Assembly (NCBI RefSeq): GCF_024499015.1
Contig: NZ_CP098604.1
Location: 4,154,001 to 4,218,000, forward strand
Direction of reading: 5' to 3'
DNA: 64,000 nucleotides
DNA from: Xanthomonas hortorum pv. pelargonii
Lineage (GTDB): Bacteria; Pseudomonadota; Gammaproteobacteria; Xanthomonadales; Xanthomonadaceae
The notes under the pieces are model-generated. The model was given only the letters and a program-made list of their open reading frames with translations, made no database searches and was not told the origin of the DNA. Below, one piece after another: positions 49,883 to 58,762 of this stretch (positions are counted from its first letter, which is position 1; every line of letters starts with the position of its first letter). The position numbers and the translations under genes are program-made.

Positions 49883-50447
49883 GGGGTGACTAGGTCGGCG
49901 CGGATGGATCACTTTTGCAGCAAGTGATGGGTCCGTGCGGATAGACCACTTGTGGAGCTGCTGATCTTGGACTTCGTTGCAGGGCCCTTGCCCGCTCACC
50001 GTCGCGGGACACGCCGCAAGTACGTCCGTGTAGGCTCTTACGCGGCATCCATGCCGCGTAAGGTCCCGCGACGGTGAGCGGGCAAGGACCAGTCGAGAGT
50101 GTCGGTGTGCATGGTGCAAGCAAGGCACGAGATCCGCGTTCGGATAACGGCGCTTTTTGTCATCTTTCCAACGCAAGCCGATCGACGGCCAAGCTTGTAA
50201 TAAAGCAACCGGTTAACTCTGCTTGTAAGAAAGCAACCGATTAACTCTCTGGTGCGGTGTCCTCGCCGATTGCGGGACCGTGTGGCGGCATGGATGCCGC
50301 CACCGAGCCTACAAGGACGTACTTGCGGCGTGTCCCGCGAGCGGCGAGGGCACCGCGCCCTCGACTCAGTAGCATTTGACTGCACTAAACAACTTCACGA
50401 CCGGAACTACGCTGGCAATTAAGCCTCTGGTCGAAGCTTTGGCGCGC
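49883..50447. repeat. nested-palindrome element, copy 2, filling a convergent intergenic space
   Basis: 565 non-coding bases between two convergent genes. Block B (49981-50090) has perfect 25-base arms at 49986-50010 and 50063-50087 around an inner hairpin ACGCGGCAT/ATGCCGCGT. Block A (50245-50366) has 28-base arms matching at 24 positions and an inner GGCGGCAT/ATGCCGCC. The spacer includes a 28-bp tandem duplication (50193-50220, 50221-50248, two mismatches). Same block order as copy 3, inverted relative to copy 1. Clear terminal repeats are not seen; ends may be decayed. Confidence 0.7.
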
Positions 50448-51131
50448 TCAGCGCAGCGCCTTGATGGTCAGGTCCAGCGCGTCCTGGCCCTTTTCCTTCT
50501 GCAGCAAACGTGCCGGCACCGGCAGGTCCTTGACCACCCAGGCGATCAGTTCCTTGTCGCCGTCCACGCGCGACACCTTGGTCGCCTGTTCCTGCTTGCC
50601 GTTGACGGTGATGGTTTCCTTGCCGACAACCTTGTAGCTCATCGGCTTGATGCGGCCTTCGTCCACCATGCGGTAGTTGAGCGGCTTGCCGGCGGCCAGG
50701 TCGCGGGTGATCGCCAGGTTGATCAGCAATGCATCCATGTCGCCGGTCTTGAGCTGCACCGGGCCACGGCGGTCGGCCTTGATGTCGCCGCCCCAGGTGG
50801 CCTGATTGGTCTTCCAGTCGTAATTGGCGGTGACGTTGCGGCGCTTGACCATCATCGAGGAGGTGTCATTGCTGCTCACCGGGCGCAGCTGACCGTTGCT
50901 CTCTTCGAACACGGTGCTCTGGGTCAGATTGGCCAGCTGGTTCTGGATGGTGAGCGTGTAGCGCCACTGATTGTCACCGGCTGCGGCCAGGGTCATGGTG
51001 CCGTTGGCCTGCATGCCCATGTAGTTGGCCGAATAATCGGCCTGGAACGGCTGCACGGCGAATGCGGGCAGGCTGGCCACGGCCAGTGCGGCAGCGGCAA
51101 TCAGCGAAGACGTGCGGGAAATGGATTTCAT
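50448..51131 (-). CDS. DUF3108 envelope protein (paralogue 1)
   Basis: 227 aa with a signal peptide (MKSISRTSSLIAAAALAVAS, cleavage after AFA). The mature part is a DUF3108 beta-rich domain (QPFQADYSANYMGMQANGTM, NYRMVDEGRIKPMSYKVVG, ending ALDLTIKAL). Function unknown; family members are periplasmic. Its stop coincides with the right border of the nested-palindrome region. Four bases separate it from its paralogue upstream. Confidence 0.85.
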   Translation of the reverse strand: MKSISRTSSLIAAAALAVASLPAFAVQPFQADYSANYMGMQANGTMTLAAAGDNQWRYTLTIQNQLANLTQSTVFEESNGQLRPVSSNDTSSMMVKRRNVTANYDWKTNQATWGGDIKADRRGPVQLKTGDMDALLINLAITRDLAAGKPLNYRMVDEGRIKPMSYKVVGKETITVNGKQEQATKVSRVDGDKELIAWVVKDLPVPARLLQKEKGQDALDLTIKALR

Positions 51132-51134
51132 GGC

Positions 51135-51971
51135 TCATGCTCCTTGGTATTCGACCAGGCGCAGATCGACCTGATCCTCACCTTTGTCACGTTGCAGGAT
51201 GCGCACCGGCGTAGGAACCCCGTTGGCGATCCAGAGGATGGTTTCGTTGTCGCCGCTGTTGACGCGGTACACGCGCAACGCGTCGTAGCTGAGGTCGCCC
51301 ACCTGCACCACTTCGGTGGTATCGGCGACCTTGTAATCGTATTTGCGCACCCGGCCGACATCGACGTAGCGATAGCTCAGGCTACGCCCGGGTTGCGCGT
51401 CGCGCATCAGCGACAGGTTCAACGACAGCGCGCTCTGGTCGCCACGCTGCAGCGGAATCGGCTGTTGACGCTCTTTCTTCAAATCACCGTCCCACTGCGC
51501 GCTGGCGGTCTGCCAGTTGTAGACGCCGGTGACCTTCTTGCCGAAGAACATCGCCTTGCGCACGGTGCTCTGGCTCAGCGGCACATAGGTGTCGCCATCG
51601 ACCTGGAACACGGTGCTTTGTTCCAGGTTCAATCCCAGGATGCTGGCAAAGCCCTTGCGGCCGCGCACCGACATATCGATGCGCCACTGGCTGCCCTCGC
51701 CGTGGCTGACCTGCATGGTGGCGTCGCCGGCTTCCTTGCCGCGGTAGAAGGCCTGGTAGGTCGCCACGAAGGGTTGCAGTGGCGGCGGCGTCCAGGTGCT
51801 GGCAGGCAGGGCCGCTGCAGATGTCGGCGTAGCCGGCGGGGGTGCAACCGGCGCAGGAGCAGCAGGTGCAGCCGGCACAGGCACGGCAGGCGCCTGTTGC
51901 GCACGGCCGGTACCGGCTTGGGCGAGCAGGGCAGTGGTCAACAGCGCGGCGGCGATCGGGATGACGTTCAT
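51135..51971 (-). CDS. DUF3108 envelope protein (paralogue 2, Ala/Pro-rich)
   Basis: 278 aa from ATG 51971 (MNVIPIAAALLTTALLAQAG, signal peptide). A low-complexity Ala/Pro linker (about residues 28-60) precedes a DUF3108 domain (FVATYQAFYRGKEAGDATMQ, LSYRYVDVGRVRKYDYKVAD, EDQVDLRLVEYQ) clearly similar to the downstream gene, indicating tandem duplication. A longer ATG at 52037 adds a non-signal-like extension. Confidence 0.84.
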   Translation of the reverse strand: MNVIPIAAALLTTALLAQAGTGRAQQAPAVPVPAAPAAPAPVAPPPATPTSAAALPASTWTPPPLQPFVATYQAFYRGKEAGDATMQVSHGEGSQWRIDMSVRGRKGFASILGLNLEQSTVFQVDGDTYVPLSQSTVRKAMFFGKKVTGVYNWQTASAQWDGDLKKERQQPIPLQRGDQSALSLNLSLMRDAQPGRSLSYRYVDVGRVRKYDYKVADTTEVVQVGDLSYDALRVYRVNSGDNETILWIANGVPTPVRILQRDKGEDQVDLRLVEYQGA

Positions 51972-52037
51972 GCGCTGAGAGCGAGGCACGGGGGCCGCAA
52001 GGATGTCCGAGGCAGGATGAGGAGGGCGTATCCGCAT

Positions 52038-52706
52038 TCAGGCGAGTGCGGTGTCATCGGACTCTAGTCGCAGTGGCGTAAACAGGCACTGACCGTCGAT
52101 GTGGACGCTGTCGCGGTGCACCTCCACGCGCCCGCTGGCGAGCAGGTCTAGCGTGGCCAGCAGCAGTGGGTGTTCGCGCGCCAGCACGCGAGCAGCCAGC
52201 TGCTCGGCGGTGTCGTCGGGCAGCACCGGCACGCGCGCCTGCGCGATCACCGTGCCGGCATCCAGTTCCGGCACCACCAAGTGCACGCTGGCACCATGCT
52301 CGGCATCGCCGGACTCCAGTGCGCGCGCATGCGTGTGCAGGCCGCGGTACTTGGGCAGCAGCGAGGGGTGGATATTGAGCATGCGCCCGGCGAAGCGACG
52401 CACCAGCGGCTCGCCGAGGATGCGCATGTAACCGGCGCAGACCACCCAGTCTGGCTGCGAGGCGGCGATGGCATCGCCCAATGCGTCATCGAAGGCAGCT
52501 CGGTCGGCGAAGTCGCGCGGGCTAGCGCTCCAGCGCTGCGCCTCGTCCACCTTCTGCAAGACCGGCGCCTGCGGGCGATCGGAAAACACGCCGACGACCT
52601 CGGCCCGCAGCCGGCCGCTGGCGATGGCATCGAGGATGGCCTGCAGGTTGCTGCCACGGCCCGAGGCCAGGACGGCCAGGCGCAGAGGGGTGTCAGCGGC
52701 GCGCAT
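52038..52706 (-). CDS. purN: phosphoribosylglycinamide formyltransferase
   Basis: 222 aa enzyme of purine synthesis using 10-formyl-THF. Start ATG 52706 ([20 protein letters not shown]) is chosen; an earlier ATG lies inside the upstream gene's frame. Active-site Asn/His motif NIHPSLLPKYRGLHTH and Asp in VPELDAGTVIAQ are present. Overlaps the DUF2238 gene end by 14 bases. Confidence 0.96.
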   Translation of the reverse strand: MRAADTPLRLAVLASGRGSNLQAILDAIASGRLRAEVVGVFSDRPQAPVLQKVDEAQRWSASPRDFADRAAFDDALGDAIAASQPDWVVCAGYMRILGEPLVRRFAGRMLNIHPSLLPKYRGLHTHARALESGDAEHGASVHLVVPELDAGTVIAQARVPVLPDDTAEQLAARVLAREHPLLLATLDLLASGRVEVHRDSVHIDGQCLFTPLRLESDDTALA

Positions 52707-53346
52707 GGAATAGTGTCCCAGCCACGGGATAAGCGGCCAGGCTGCCGAGCGTGGCCAGCAACATGTCGGCATGCGCATCCCATGGGTCGCCTTGCTGTCC
52801 GTTGTAGGCCTCGGCTGCCTGCGGCGACAGCAACAAGGCGATTGCCCACTCCAGCCACTCGTACAACAGACTGACGCACATGATGGTCATCACCGTCAGG
52901 CAGAACAGCTGGCGCAGCGTCAGGCGCGGCCATAGGGCGCGCGCTAACTGCGCAATGGCAGGGGCAAAGCACAGCCCGAACATCAGATGGATCAAACGGT
53001 CGAAGTGATTGCGCGTCCAGCCGAAGCTCTGGCTTGGCGACCAGTGCAGCGCCTGTTGAGCCCACTGCTCATACGGTACGTTCGAATACAGCCAACGCGC
53101 TCCGATGCAGTGCATCGCAATGAACACGCACAGTGCCGCGAATACCCCGTTGGCCAGCGGCCGGCGCCGATCCACCCATACCAGCGCGATCAGGCCGACC
53201 ATCGTCAGCGAGCTATGCAATGCCTGTTCGACCGGCCACAACGGCGCGATCCAGCTGACCGCGAAAATGCCCAGAGTGGCTGCAAGAACAACCCGTTTTA
53301 AGTGATGCACGACGACTGCCGGATCAACCGATCCGCACGCGCTCAT
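52693..53346 (-). CDS. DUF2238 membrane protein
   Basis: 217 aa with about six membrane helices (for example [47 protein letters not shown]). Family DUF2238; the [17 protein letters not shown] stretch is typical. Located between purM and purN with overlaps on both sides (23 bases with purM, 14 with purN), so it probably belongs to that transcript. The start is uncertain: ATG 53346, or a GTG a few codons later (before HHLKRVV). Confidence 0.82.
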   Translation of the reverse strand: MSACGSVDPAVVVHHLKRVVLAATLGIFAVSWIAPLWPVEQALHSSLTMVGLIALVWVDRRRPLANGVFAALCVFIAMHCIGARWLYSNVPYEQWAQQALHWSPSQSFGWTRNHFDRLIHLMFGLCFAPAIAQLARALWPRLTLRQLFCLTVMTIMCVSLLYEWLEWAIALLLSPQAAEAYNGQQGDPWDAHADMLLATLGSLAAYPVAGTLFHARR

Positions 53347-54349
53347 CGCCCTGCGCCGTCACTACCTGGCCAATGCGCCAATGCGCCAGCGATTGCGCAT
53401 CCAGCGCCTGTTCCAGTGCCGCGGCCTGCTCAGCGGACGCGATCAGCACGAAGCCGATGCCGCAGTTGAAGGTGCGCCACATTTCGGCATCGGCCACCGC
53501 GCCTTCGCGCTGCAGCCAGGCGAATACCGTCGGCAACGTCCAGGCCTTGGCGTCGATGTCCAGGCCCAGACCATCGGGAATCACGCGGATGATGTTTTCG
53601 GTCAGCCCGCCGCCGGTGATGTGCGCCATGGCGTGGATCGTCTCGCCGTGCGACTTGAGCAGCGCCAGGATCGGCTTGACATACAGCGCGGTCGGCGCCA
53701 TCAGCGCATCGATCAGCTTGACGCCATCCTCCAGCACCAGCTCGGCCGGGGCGCCGGCGCGCTCGTAGATCTTGCGGATCAACGAATAGCCGTTGGAGTG
53801 CGGCCCCGAAGAGGCAATGCCGATCAGCACGTCGCCTGCGCGCACCTGCGCGCCATCCAGCAACTGCGATTTTTCCACCGCGCCCACGGTGAAGCCGGCG
53901 AGGTCGTATTCGCCCGGCGGATACATATCGGGCATCTCGGCGGTTTCGCCGCCGATCAAAGCGCAACCGGACAGCTCGCAGCCGCGCGCAATGCCCCCGA
54001 CCACGGCTGCGGCGGTGTCTACGTCCAGCTTGCCGGTGGCGAAGTAGTCCAGAAAGAACAGCGGCTCGGCGCCCTGCACCAGCACGTCGTTGACGCACAT
54101 GCCGACCAGGTCGATGCCGATGGTGTCGTGCCGGCCCAGCTGCTGTGCCAGCTTGAGCTTGGTGCCCACACCGTCGGTGCCGGACACCAGCACCGGCTCC
54201 TTGTACTTGCCCGACAGGTCGAACAAGGCGCCAAAACCGCCCAGGCCACCCATCACCTCCGGCCGGAAGCTGCGCTTGACCAGCGGCTTGATGCGTTCGA
54301 CCAATGCGTTGCCGGCATCGATGTCGACACCTGCCTCACGGTAGGTCAT
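53324..54349 (-). CDS. purM: phosphoribosylformylglycinamidine cyclo-ligase
   Basis: 341 aa AIR synthetase. Start ATG 54349 ([20 protein letters not shown]) because the upstream extension is Pro/Ser-rich and atypical. Motifs: [49 protein letters not shown] and [11 protein letters not shown]. First purine gene of this cluster; the divergent DUF2066 gene starts 130 bases away. Confidence 0.97.
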   Translation of the reverse strand: MTYREAGVDIDAGNALVERIKPLVKRSFRPEVMGGLGGFGALFDLSGKYKEPVLVSGTDGVGTKLKLAQQLGRHDTIGIDLVGMCVNDVLVQGAEPLFFLDYFATGKLDVDTAAAVVGGIARGCELSGCALIGGETAEMPDMYPPGEYDLAGFTVGAVEKSQLLDGAQVRAGDVLIGIASSGPHSNGYSLIRKIYERAGAPAELVLEDGVKLIDALMAPTALYVKPILALLKSHGETIHAMAHITGGGLTENIIRVIPDGLGLDIDAKAWTLPTVFAWLQREGAVADAEMWRTFNCGIGFVLIASAEQAAALEQALDAQSLAHWRIGQVVTAQGDERVRIG

Positions 54350-54479
54350 GGGCGAGGGATTGGAAGGCGTTGGGCTGGTCACGGGCGGGGAGGGCTCGGC
54401 TGTAAAGGCGGCGATTTTAGCAGCCACGTTGGCGCTGGCGTCCCATTCGGGCAACAATTCACCCGGATACGCTTAAGTC

Positions 54480-55592
54480 ATGGAACCGTCGATGCGCCGC
54501 AGTCTCGCTTTCTTTCTCGCCCTCGTGGTCGCCGCGCCCGTGCTGCCGGCCTTCGCACAGGCCGATCTGCGTACCGAAGGCGATGTCGCCAAGGCGCAAA
54601 GTGCCTACGATGCCGAAGTACCGGTCAACAGCCAGAGCGAGTCCGATCGCCCTGGCGCCCTGGCGCGCGCGCTGGGCGCGGTACTGGGAAAGGTCTCCGG
54701 CGATCGCGGCGCGATGAGTCGCCCCGGGGTGTCGCAGGCGCTGCGCAATGCGCCCAACTACGTCGAACACTACGACTACCGCCAGGATCAGGGCACCTCG
54801 CGCACCGGTGCGCCGACCTTCCGTACCACTCTGGTGGCGAGCTTCCGGCAAACCGATGTGGACAGTCTGATCGCGGCGCTGGGTTTGCCGGTGTGGCCGC
54901 TGCCGCGTCCCAAGCCGGTGCTGTGGTTGGCCATCGACGACGGCAGCGGCCCGCGTCTGGTCAGCGTGACCCAGGCCAATGCCGCGCGCAGCGTGCTGGA
55001 CCGGGCCATCGAGCGTGGCTACCGGCTCGGCCTGCCAAGTGGCGCGGCCGCCGAGCAAGCACTGGCCGGCGCGATTTGGCGCAAGGACACCGCTGCGGTG
55101 TCGCGCGCATCGGCCAAATACAGCCCGCCGATGCAGCTGATCGGCAAGCTCTACCGCACCGACGCCGGTTGGACTGCCGATTGGGTGTTCGTCGACAACG
55201 GCAACGTGCTGTCCAGCTGGACCAGCAACGATGGCGACGCGCGTCGCGCGATGGCCGCCGGTGCCGACGGTGCGGCCGATGCGTTGGTCAAGCGCTATGC
55301 CAAGCGGGTGGACTCGGGCGTGCCCGGCGTCTATCGCGCGGTGATCACCGGTATCACCAGTGCCGACGATTACTTGCGTGTCTCGGCCGCGCTGCAGGGC
55401 GTGTCGGTGGTGCGCAGCATCCGCCCGGTCAGCGCCAACGGCGACCGCATGGAAGTGGATCTGGAATTGCTCACGGGCATTTCCGGCCTCAACCGTATGC
55501 TCGGCGACAACAGCCCGTTGGTACCGGTGTCGGTACCGACCGAGGGCCCGATCATTCTCGAAAACGAGCACGCCGAGTACCGCCTCAAATGA
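54480..55592 (+). CDS. DUF2066 protein
   Basis: 370 aa with a signal peptide (MRRSLAFFLALVVAAPVLPA after four leading residues; ATG 54492 is also possible). Members of DUF2066 are envelope-associated and often precede perM and hda, as here. Visible segments: LARALGAVLGKVSGDR and GAPTFRTTLVASFRQTDVDS. Function unknown. Its stop overlaps the next gene's ATG. Confidence 0.85.
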   Translation: MEPSMRRSLAFFLALVVAAPVLPAFAQADLRTEGDVAKAQSAYDAEVPVNSQSESDRPGALARALGAVLGKVSGDRGAMSRPGVSQALRNAPNYVEHYDYRQDQGTSRTGAPTFRTTLVASFRQTDVDSLIAALGLPVWPLPRPKPVLWLAIDDGSGPRLVSVTQANAARSVLDRAIERGYRLGLPSGAAAEQALAGAIWRKDTAAVSRASAKYSPPMQLIGKLYRTDAGWTADWVFVDNGNVLSSWTSNDGDARRAMAAGADGAADALVKRYAKRVDSGVPGVYRAVITGITSADDYLRVSAALQGVSVVRSIRPVSANGDRMEVDLELLTGISGLNRMLGDNSPLVPVSVPTEGPIILENEHAEYRLK

Positions 55593-56758
55593 CTTTGACT
55601 CCCGAAGCCGAAATTGCCCTGTTCCTGCGCCGCCTCAAATGGGTGGCGGTGATTGTCGGCGTATTGTGGGTGGTATCGCTGCTGTCGCCGATCCTGACAC
55701 CGTTCGTGCTGGCGCTGCTGCTGGCCTGGCTGGGCGACCCGCTGGTGGATCGCATCGAGCGTGCCGGGCGCTCGCGCAACATGGCGGTGTCGTTGGTGTT
55801 CGTGCTGGCGCTGCTGCTGTTCGTGCTAGCGCTGATGATTCTGGTGCCGATGATCGAGCGCCAGATCATGACCTTGATCGACGCGCTGCCGCAGATGCGC
55901 ACCTGGGCGATCAGTACCGCGATTCCGTGGCTGGAAGCCAAGACCGGCGTGGAGCTGATGGGCTGGCTGGACCCGGAGCGCTTGATCGACTGGATCCGCA
56001 GCCATTGGGAGCAGGCCGGCGGTGCCGCCAAGACGTTCTTCGGTTACGTGCAGCGCTCGGGCTTTGCGATGGTGACCTGGGTGATCAACCTGGCGCTGCT
56101 GCCGATCCTGGCGTTCTACTTCCTGCGCGACTGGGACCGCCTGGTCGAGCGCGTGGCGGCGGTCATCCCGCGTGCCTACATCGGCACCGTGAGCCGGCTG
56201 GCGCTCGAATCCAACGACGTGCTCGGTGGCTTCATCCGCGGCCAGTTCCTGGTGATGCTGGCGCTGGGCGTGATCTACGCCACCGGCCTTTCCATCATCG
56301 GGCTCAATCTGGGGCTGCTGATCGGCATCATTGCCGGCTTCATCAGCTTCATTCCGTATCTGGGCGCCACTACTGGCATCGTGCTCGCCTTGCTGGCGGC
56401 CGTGGTACAGGCACAGGGTCTGGATCTGAAGTTGCTGATCGGCGTGGGTGTGGTGTTCACCGTCGGCCAGTTGCTGGAAAGCTATGTGCTGACCCCGCGT
56501 ATCGTCGGCGACAAGATCGGCCTGCATCCGGTGGCGGTGATCTTCGCAGTGATGGCGGGCGGCCAGTTGTTCGGCTTCCTCGGCATGCTGCTGGCGCTGC
56601 CGGTGGCAGCGGTGGCCAACGTGTTGCTGCGCTACGCACATGAGCAGTACACCCACAGCGATCTATACGCAGGCGAGCGCGCCGGCATCGTGCTGCAATC
56701 GGGTACTACCGAGCGCAGCGTGATCGTCGAACCCGGCAAGGACGCAGATCGGTTGTGA
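55589..56758 (+). CDS. perM: AI-2E/PerM-family membrane protein
   Basis: 389 aa integral membrane protein with the AI-2E transporter-family pattern: paired N-terminal helices (VAVIVGVLWVVSLLSPILTP), a long soluble loop (about residues 80-150), and C-terminal helices with GFISFIPYLGATTGI and VLTPRIVGDKIGLHPVAVIF. The true substrate is not established for most members. ATG 55589 overlaps the DUF2066 stop; its own stop overlaps hda. Confidence 0.9.
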   Translation: MTLTPEAEIALFLRRLKWVAVIVGVLWVVSLLSPILTPFVLALLLAWLGDPLVDRIERAGRSRNMAVSLVFVLALLLFVLALMILVPMIERQIMTLIDALPQMRTWAISTAIPWLEAKTGVELMGWLDPERLIDWIRSHWEQAGGAAKTFFGYVQRSGFAMVTWVINLALLPILAFYFLRDWDRLVERVAAVIPRAYIGTVSRLALESNDVLGGFIRGQFLVMLALGVIYATGLSIIGLNLGLLIGIIAGFISFIPYLGATTGIVLALLAAVVQAQGLDLKLLIGVGVVFTVGQLLESYVLTPRIVGDKIGLHPVAVIFAVMAGGQLFGFLGMLLALPVAAVANVLLRYAHEQYTHSDLYAGERAGIVLQSGTTERSVIVEPGKDADRL

Positions 56759-57456
56759 GTGTTCCGCAGTTGCCATTGGCGTTGCGCGCGCCGCCCGATC
56801 AGCGCTTCGATAGTTACATCGCCGCGCCCGAGGGGTTACTCGCGCAATTGCAGGCCTTGGCTGCGGGGCAGGTGAGCGACTGGCTGTATCTGGCTGGCCC
56901 CGCCGGTACCGGCAAGACGCATTTGGCGTTGTCGCTGTGCGCGGCGGCCGAGCAGGCCGGCCGCGCTTCGGCCTATCTGCCGCTGCATGCGGCGGCAGGT
57001 CGATTGCGCGATGCGCTCGAAGCACTGGAAGGGCGCAGCCTGGTCGTGCTGGATGGTCTGGACACCGTTGCCGGGCAGCGCGACGACGAAGTGGCCTTGT
57101 TCGATTTCCACAACCGCGCGCGCGCTGCCGGCACGACGTTGCTGTACACCGCGCGGCAGATGCCCGATGGCCTGGCGTTGGTATTGCCGGATCTGCGCTC
57201 GCGGCTGTCGCAATGCATCCGCATCAGCCTGCCGGTGCTCGACGACGCGGGGCGCGCGGCCGTGTTGCGCGATCGTGCGCAACGGCGCGGGCTGGCATTG
57301 GACGAGGCAGCAATCGACTGGCTGCTGACCCATAGCGAACGCGAACTGGCCGGGCTGGTGGCCTTGCTGGATCGGCTGGATCGCGAATCGCTGGCTGCCA
57401 AGCGCCGTATCACGGTGCCGTTTTTGCGGCGCGTGCTTGAGGATCGTGGGTCTTAG
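56755..57456 (+). CDS. hda: DnaA regulatory inactivator Hda
   Basis: 233 aa AAA+ DnaA homologue. GTG start at 56755 overlaps the PerM stop (GTGA). A sliding-clamp-binding QLPLAL lies at residues 5-10, Walker A is GPAGTGKTH (about 48-56), and sensor-region text follows (RSRLSQCIRISLPVLDD). With the DNA-loaded clamp it stimulates ATP hydrolysis by DnaA. The element copy 3 starts at its stop codon. Confidence 0.94.
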   Translation: MSVPQLPLALRAPPDQRFDSYIAAPEGLLAQLQALAAGQVSDWLYLAGPAGTGKTHLALSLCAAAEQAGRASAYLPLHAAAGRLRDALEALEGRSLVVLDGLDTVAGQRDDEVALFDFHNRARAAGTTLLYTARQMPDGLALVLPDLRSRLSQCIRISLPVLDDAGRAAVLRDRAQRRGLALDEAAIDWLLTHSERELAGLVALLDRLDRESLAAKRRITVPFLRRVLEDRGS

Positions 57457-57946
57457 AGCGGCTACCAAACGACTGCGTTTACCGCGTGTTCTGAGGGGCG
57501 CTGAACACTACTGATAGATCAGTTTCAGGGCGGCTGATCTGGTGTTTGGCTGCAGGGCCCTTGCCCGCCCACCATCGCGGGACACGCCGCAAGTACGTCC
57601 ATGTAGGCTCTTACGCGGCATCCATGCCGCGTAAGGTCCCGCGACGGTGGGCAGGCAAGGACCAGTCGAGATGGTCGGTGCGCATGGTTGCAAGCAAGGC
57701 GTGACGGGTGCTGTTGAATAACGCCGCGTCCGATCAGCTTCGCAACGCAACGAGATCAACAGGCAGGCTTTCAACAAAGTAACCGGCTGACTTTCTGGTG
57801 CGGTGTCCTCGCCGATTGCGGGACCGTGTGGCGGCATGGATGCCGCCACCGAGCCTCCACGGACGGATTCACGGCGTGTCCCGTGAGCGGCGAGGGCACC
57901 GCGCGCTCGACTGACCATGCTTTTGACTTACAGCGTTTGAATGCAT
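57455..57946. repeat. nested-palindrome element, copy 3, truncated next to an IS
   Basis: Starts with GAGCGGCTACCAAAC (57456-57470) preceded by TTA and overlapping the hda stop codon. Block B is 57554-57664 (25-base arms 57559-57583 and 57636-57660, two mismatches) and block A 57791-57913. The sequence between the end and block B (GGCTGATCTGGTGTTTGGCT) matches copy 1 in inverted orientation. The right terminal repeat is missing; the IS5-family insertion follows immediately. Confidence 0.7.
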
Positions 57947-57950
57947 CTAG

Positions 57951-58762
57951 GGCCTGTTAACACATCCGAAGCCCATCAACGACTAGGACGAAGCTGAGGA
58001 ATCCAAGGAACATGACATCCAGCTTCTCGAAGCGCGAGAAAATCCGGCGGTAGCCTTTCAAGCGACGGAACAGTCTCTCCACTTCGTTACGCCGCTTGTA
58101 CATCTCCCGGTTGTATTCCCAAGGCTCGACCCGATTGGATTTCGGCGGGACCACCGGCACGAAGCCAAGATCGAGCGCCAACTGGCGTGTTTCGTTGCCT
58201 TCGTAAGCACGGTCCATCAACAAATGAATCGGCCGCTCCACTGGCCCCAGGTGTTCAAGCAACGCGCGGCCTGCAGGTGCGTCATGCACGTTGCCAGGCG
58301 TCAATCCAAAGGTGATGGCTGTTCGAGCATCTGCGGCAACCATATGAATCTTGGTGTTCCATCCACCGCGAGACTTGCCGACGGCCTGCGGGCCGTTTTT
58401 TTTAATGCACCCGTGCCATCGGGATGGACCTTGACGCTGGTGGAGTCCAGCGAGACTGCTTCGATCTTGATGCGCACGATCTGGGACTTCTGCAATTGGG
58501 CGAACATCCGGTCCAGCACACCCGCCTTGGCCCAACGGTTCATGCGTGTGTAGACCGTATGCCAGTTGCCAAAGCGCTTGGGTAGGCCGCGCCATTTGCA
58601 GCCATGCTCGGCAACGTAAAGGATGGCGTTGACCACTTGCAGGTTGGTCATGCTGACATTGCCGCGCTGCGCCGGCAGGCAGTGTTCGATCAGAGAAAAT
58701 TGTGCTGGCGTGATCTCCATGCCCAATAGTTTAATCGCTCGGGCCATTAGTGTTAACAGGCC
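57951..58762 (-). mobile_element. IS5-family insertion sequence, complete
   Basis: 812 bp bounded by the 13-bp perfect inverted repeats GGCCTGTTAACAC (57951-57963) and its complement (58750-58762), flanked by CTAG on both sides (57947-57950, 58763-58766), the YTAR-type 4-bp target duplication of IS5 relatives. Contains a two-frame transposase. Both ends and duplication are intact, so the insertion looks recent. Confidence 0.9.
57957..58747 (-). CDS. IS5-family transposase, two frames joined by -1 frameshift
   Basis: Frame 1 starts at 58747 (MARAIKLLGMEITPAQFSLI) and runs 148 codons; frame 2 ends at 57957. They overlap at an A8 run (58396-58403, read on the minus strand). A -1 slip gives the product ...GTGALKK-NGPQAVGKSRGGW, restoring the usual family sequence. 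DDE residues: Asp in SLDSTS, Asp in LMDRAYEGN and Glu in NEVERLFRRLKGYRR. About 263 aa in total. Confidence 0.9.

Noticed and set aside
53381..55588. Long plus-strand frame in front of the PerM gene
   Set aside because: It runs antisense through purM and out of frame through DUF2066; only the part from 55589 encodes a recognisable protein.
57508..57918. Minus-strand frame of 136 codons and similar frames at 9877-10260 and 49890-50385
   Set aside because: They lie entirely within the nested palindromes, so the same peptides appear at all copies; they are repeat artefacts, not genes.
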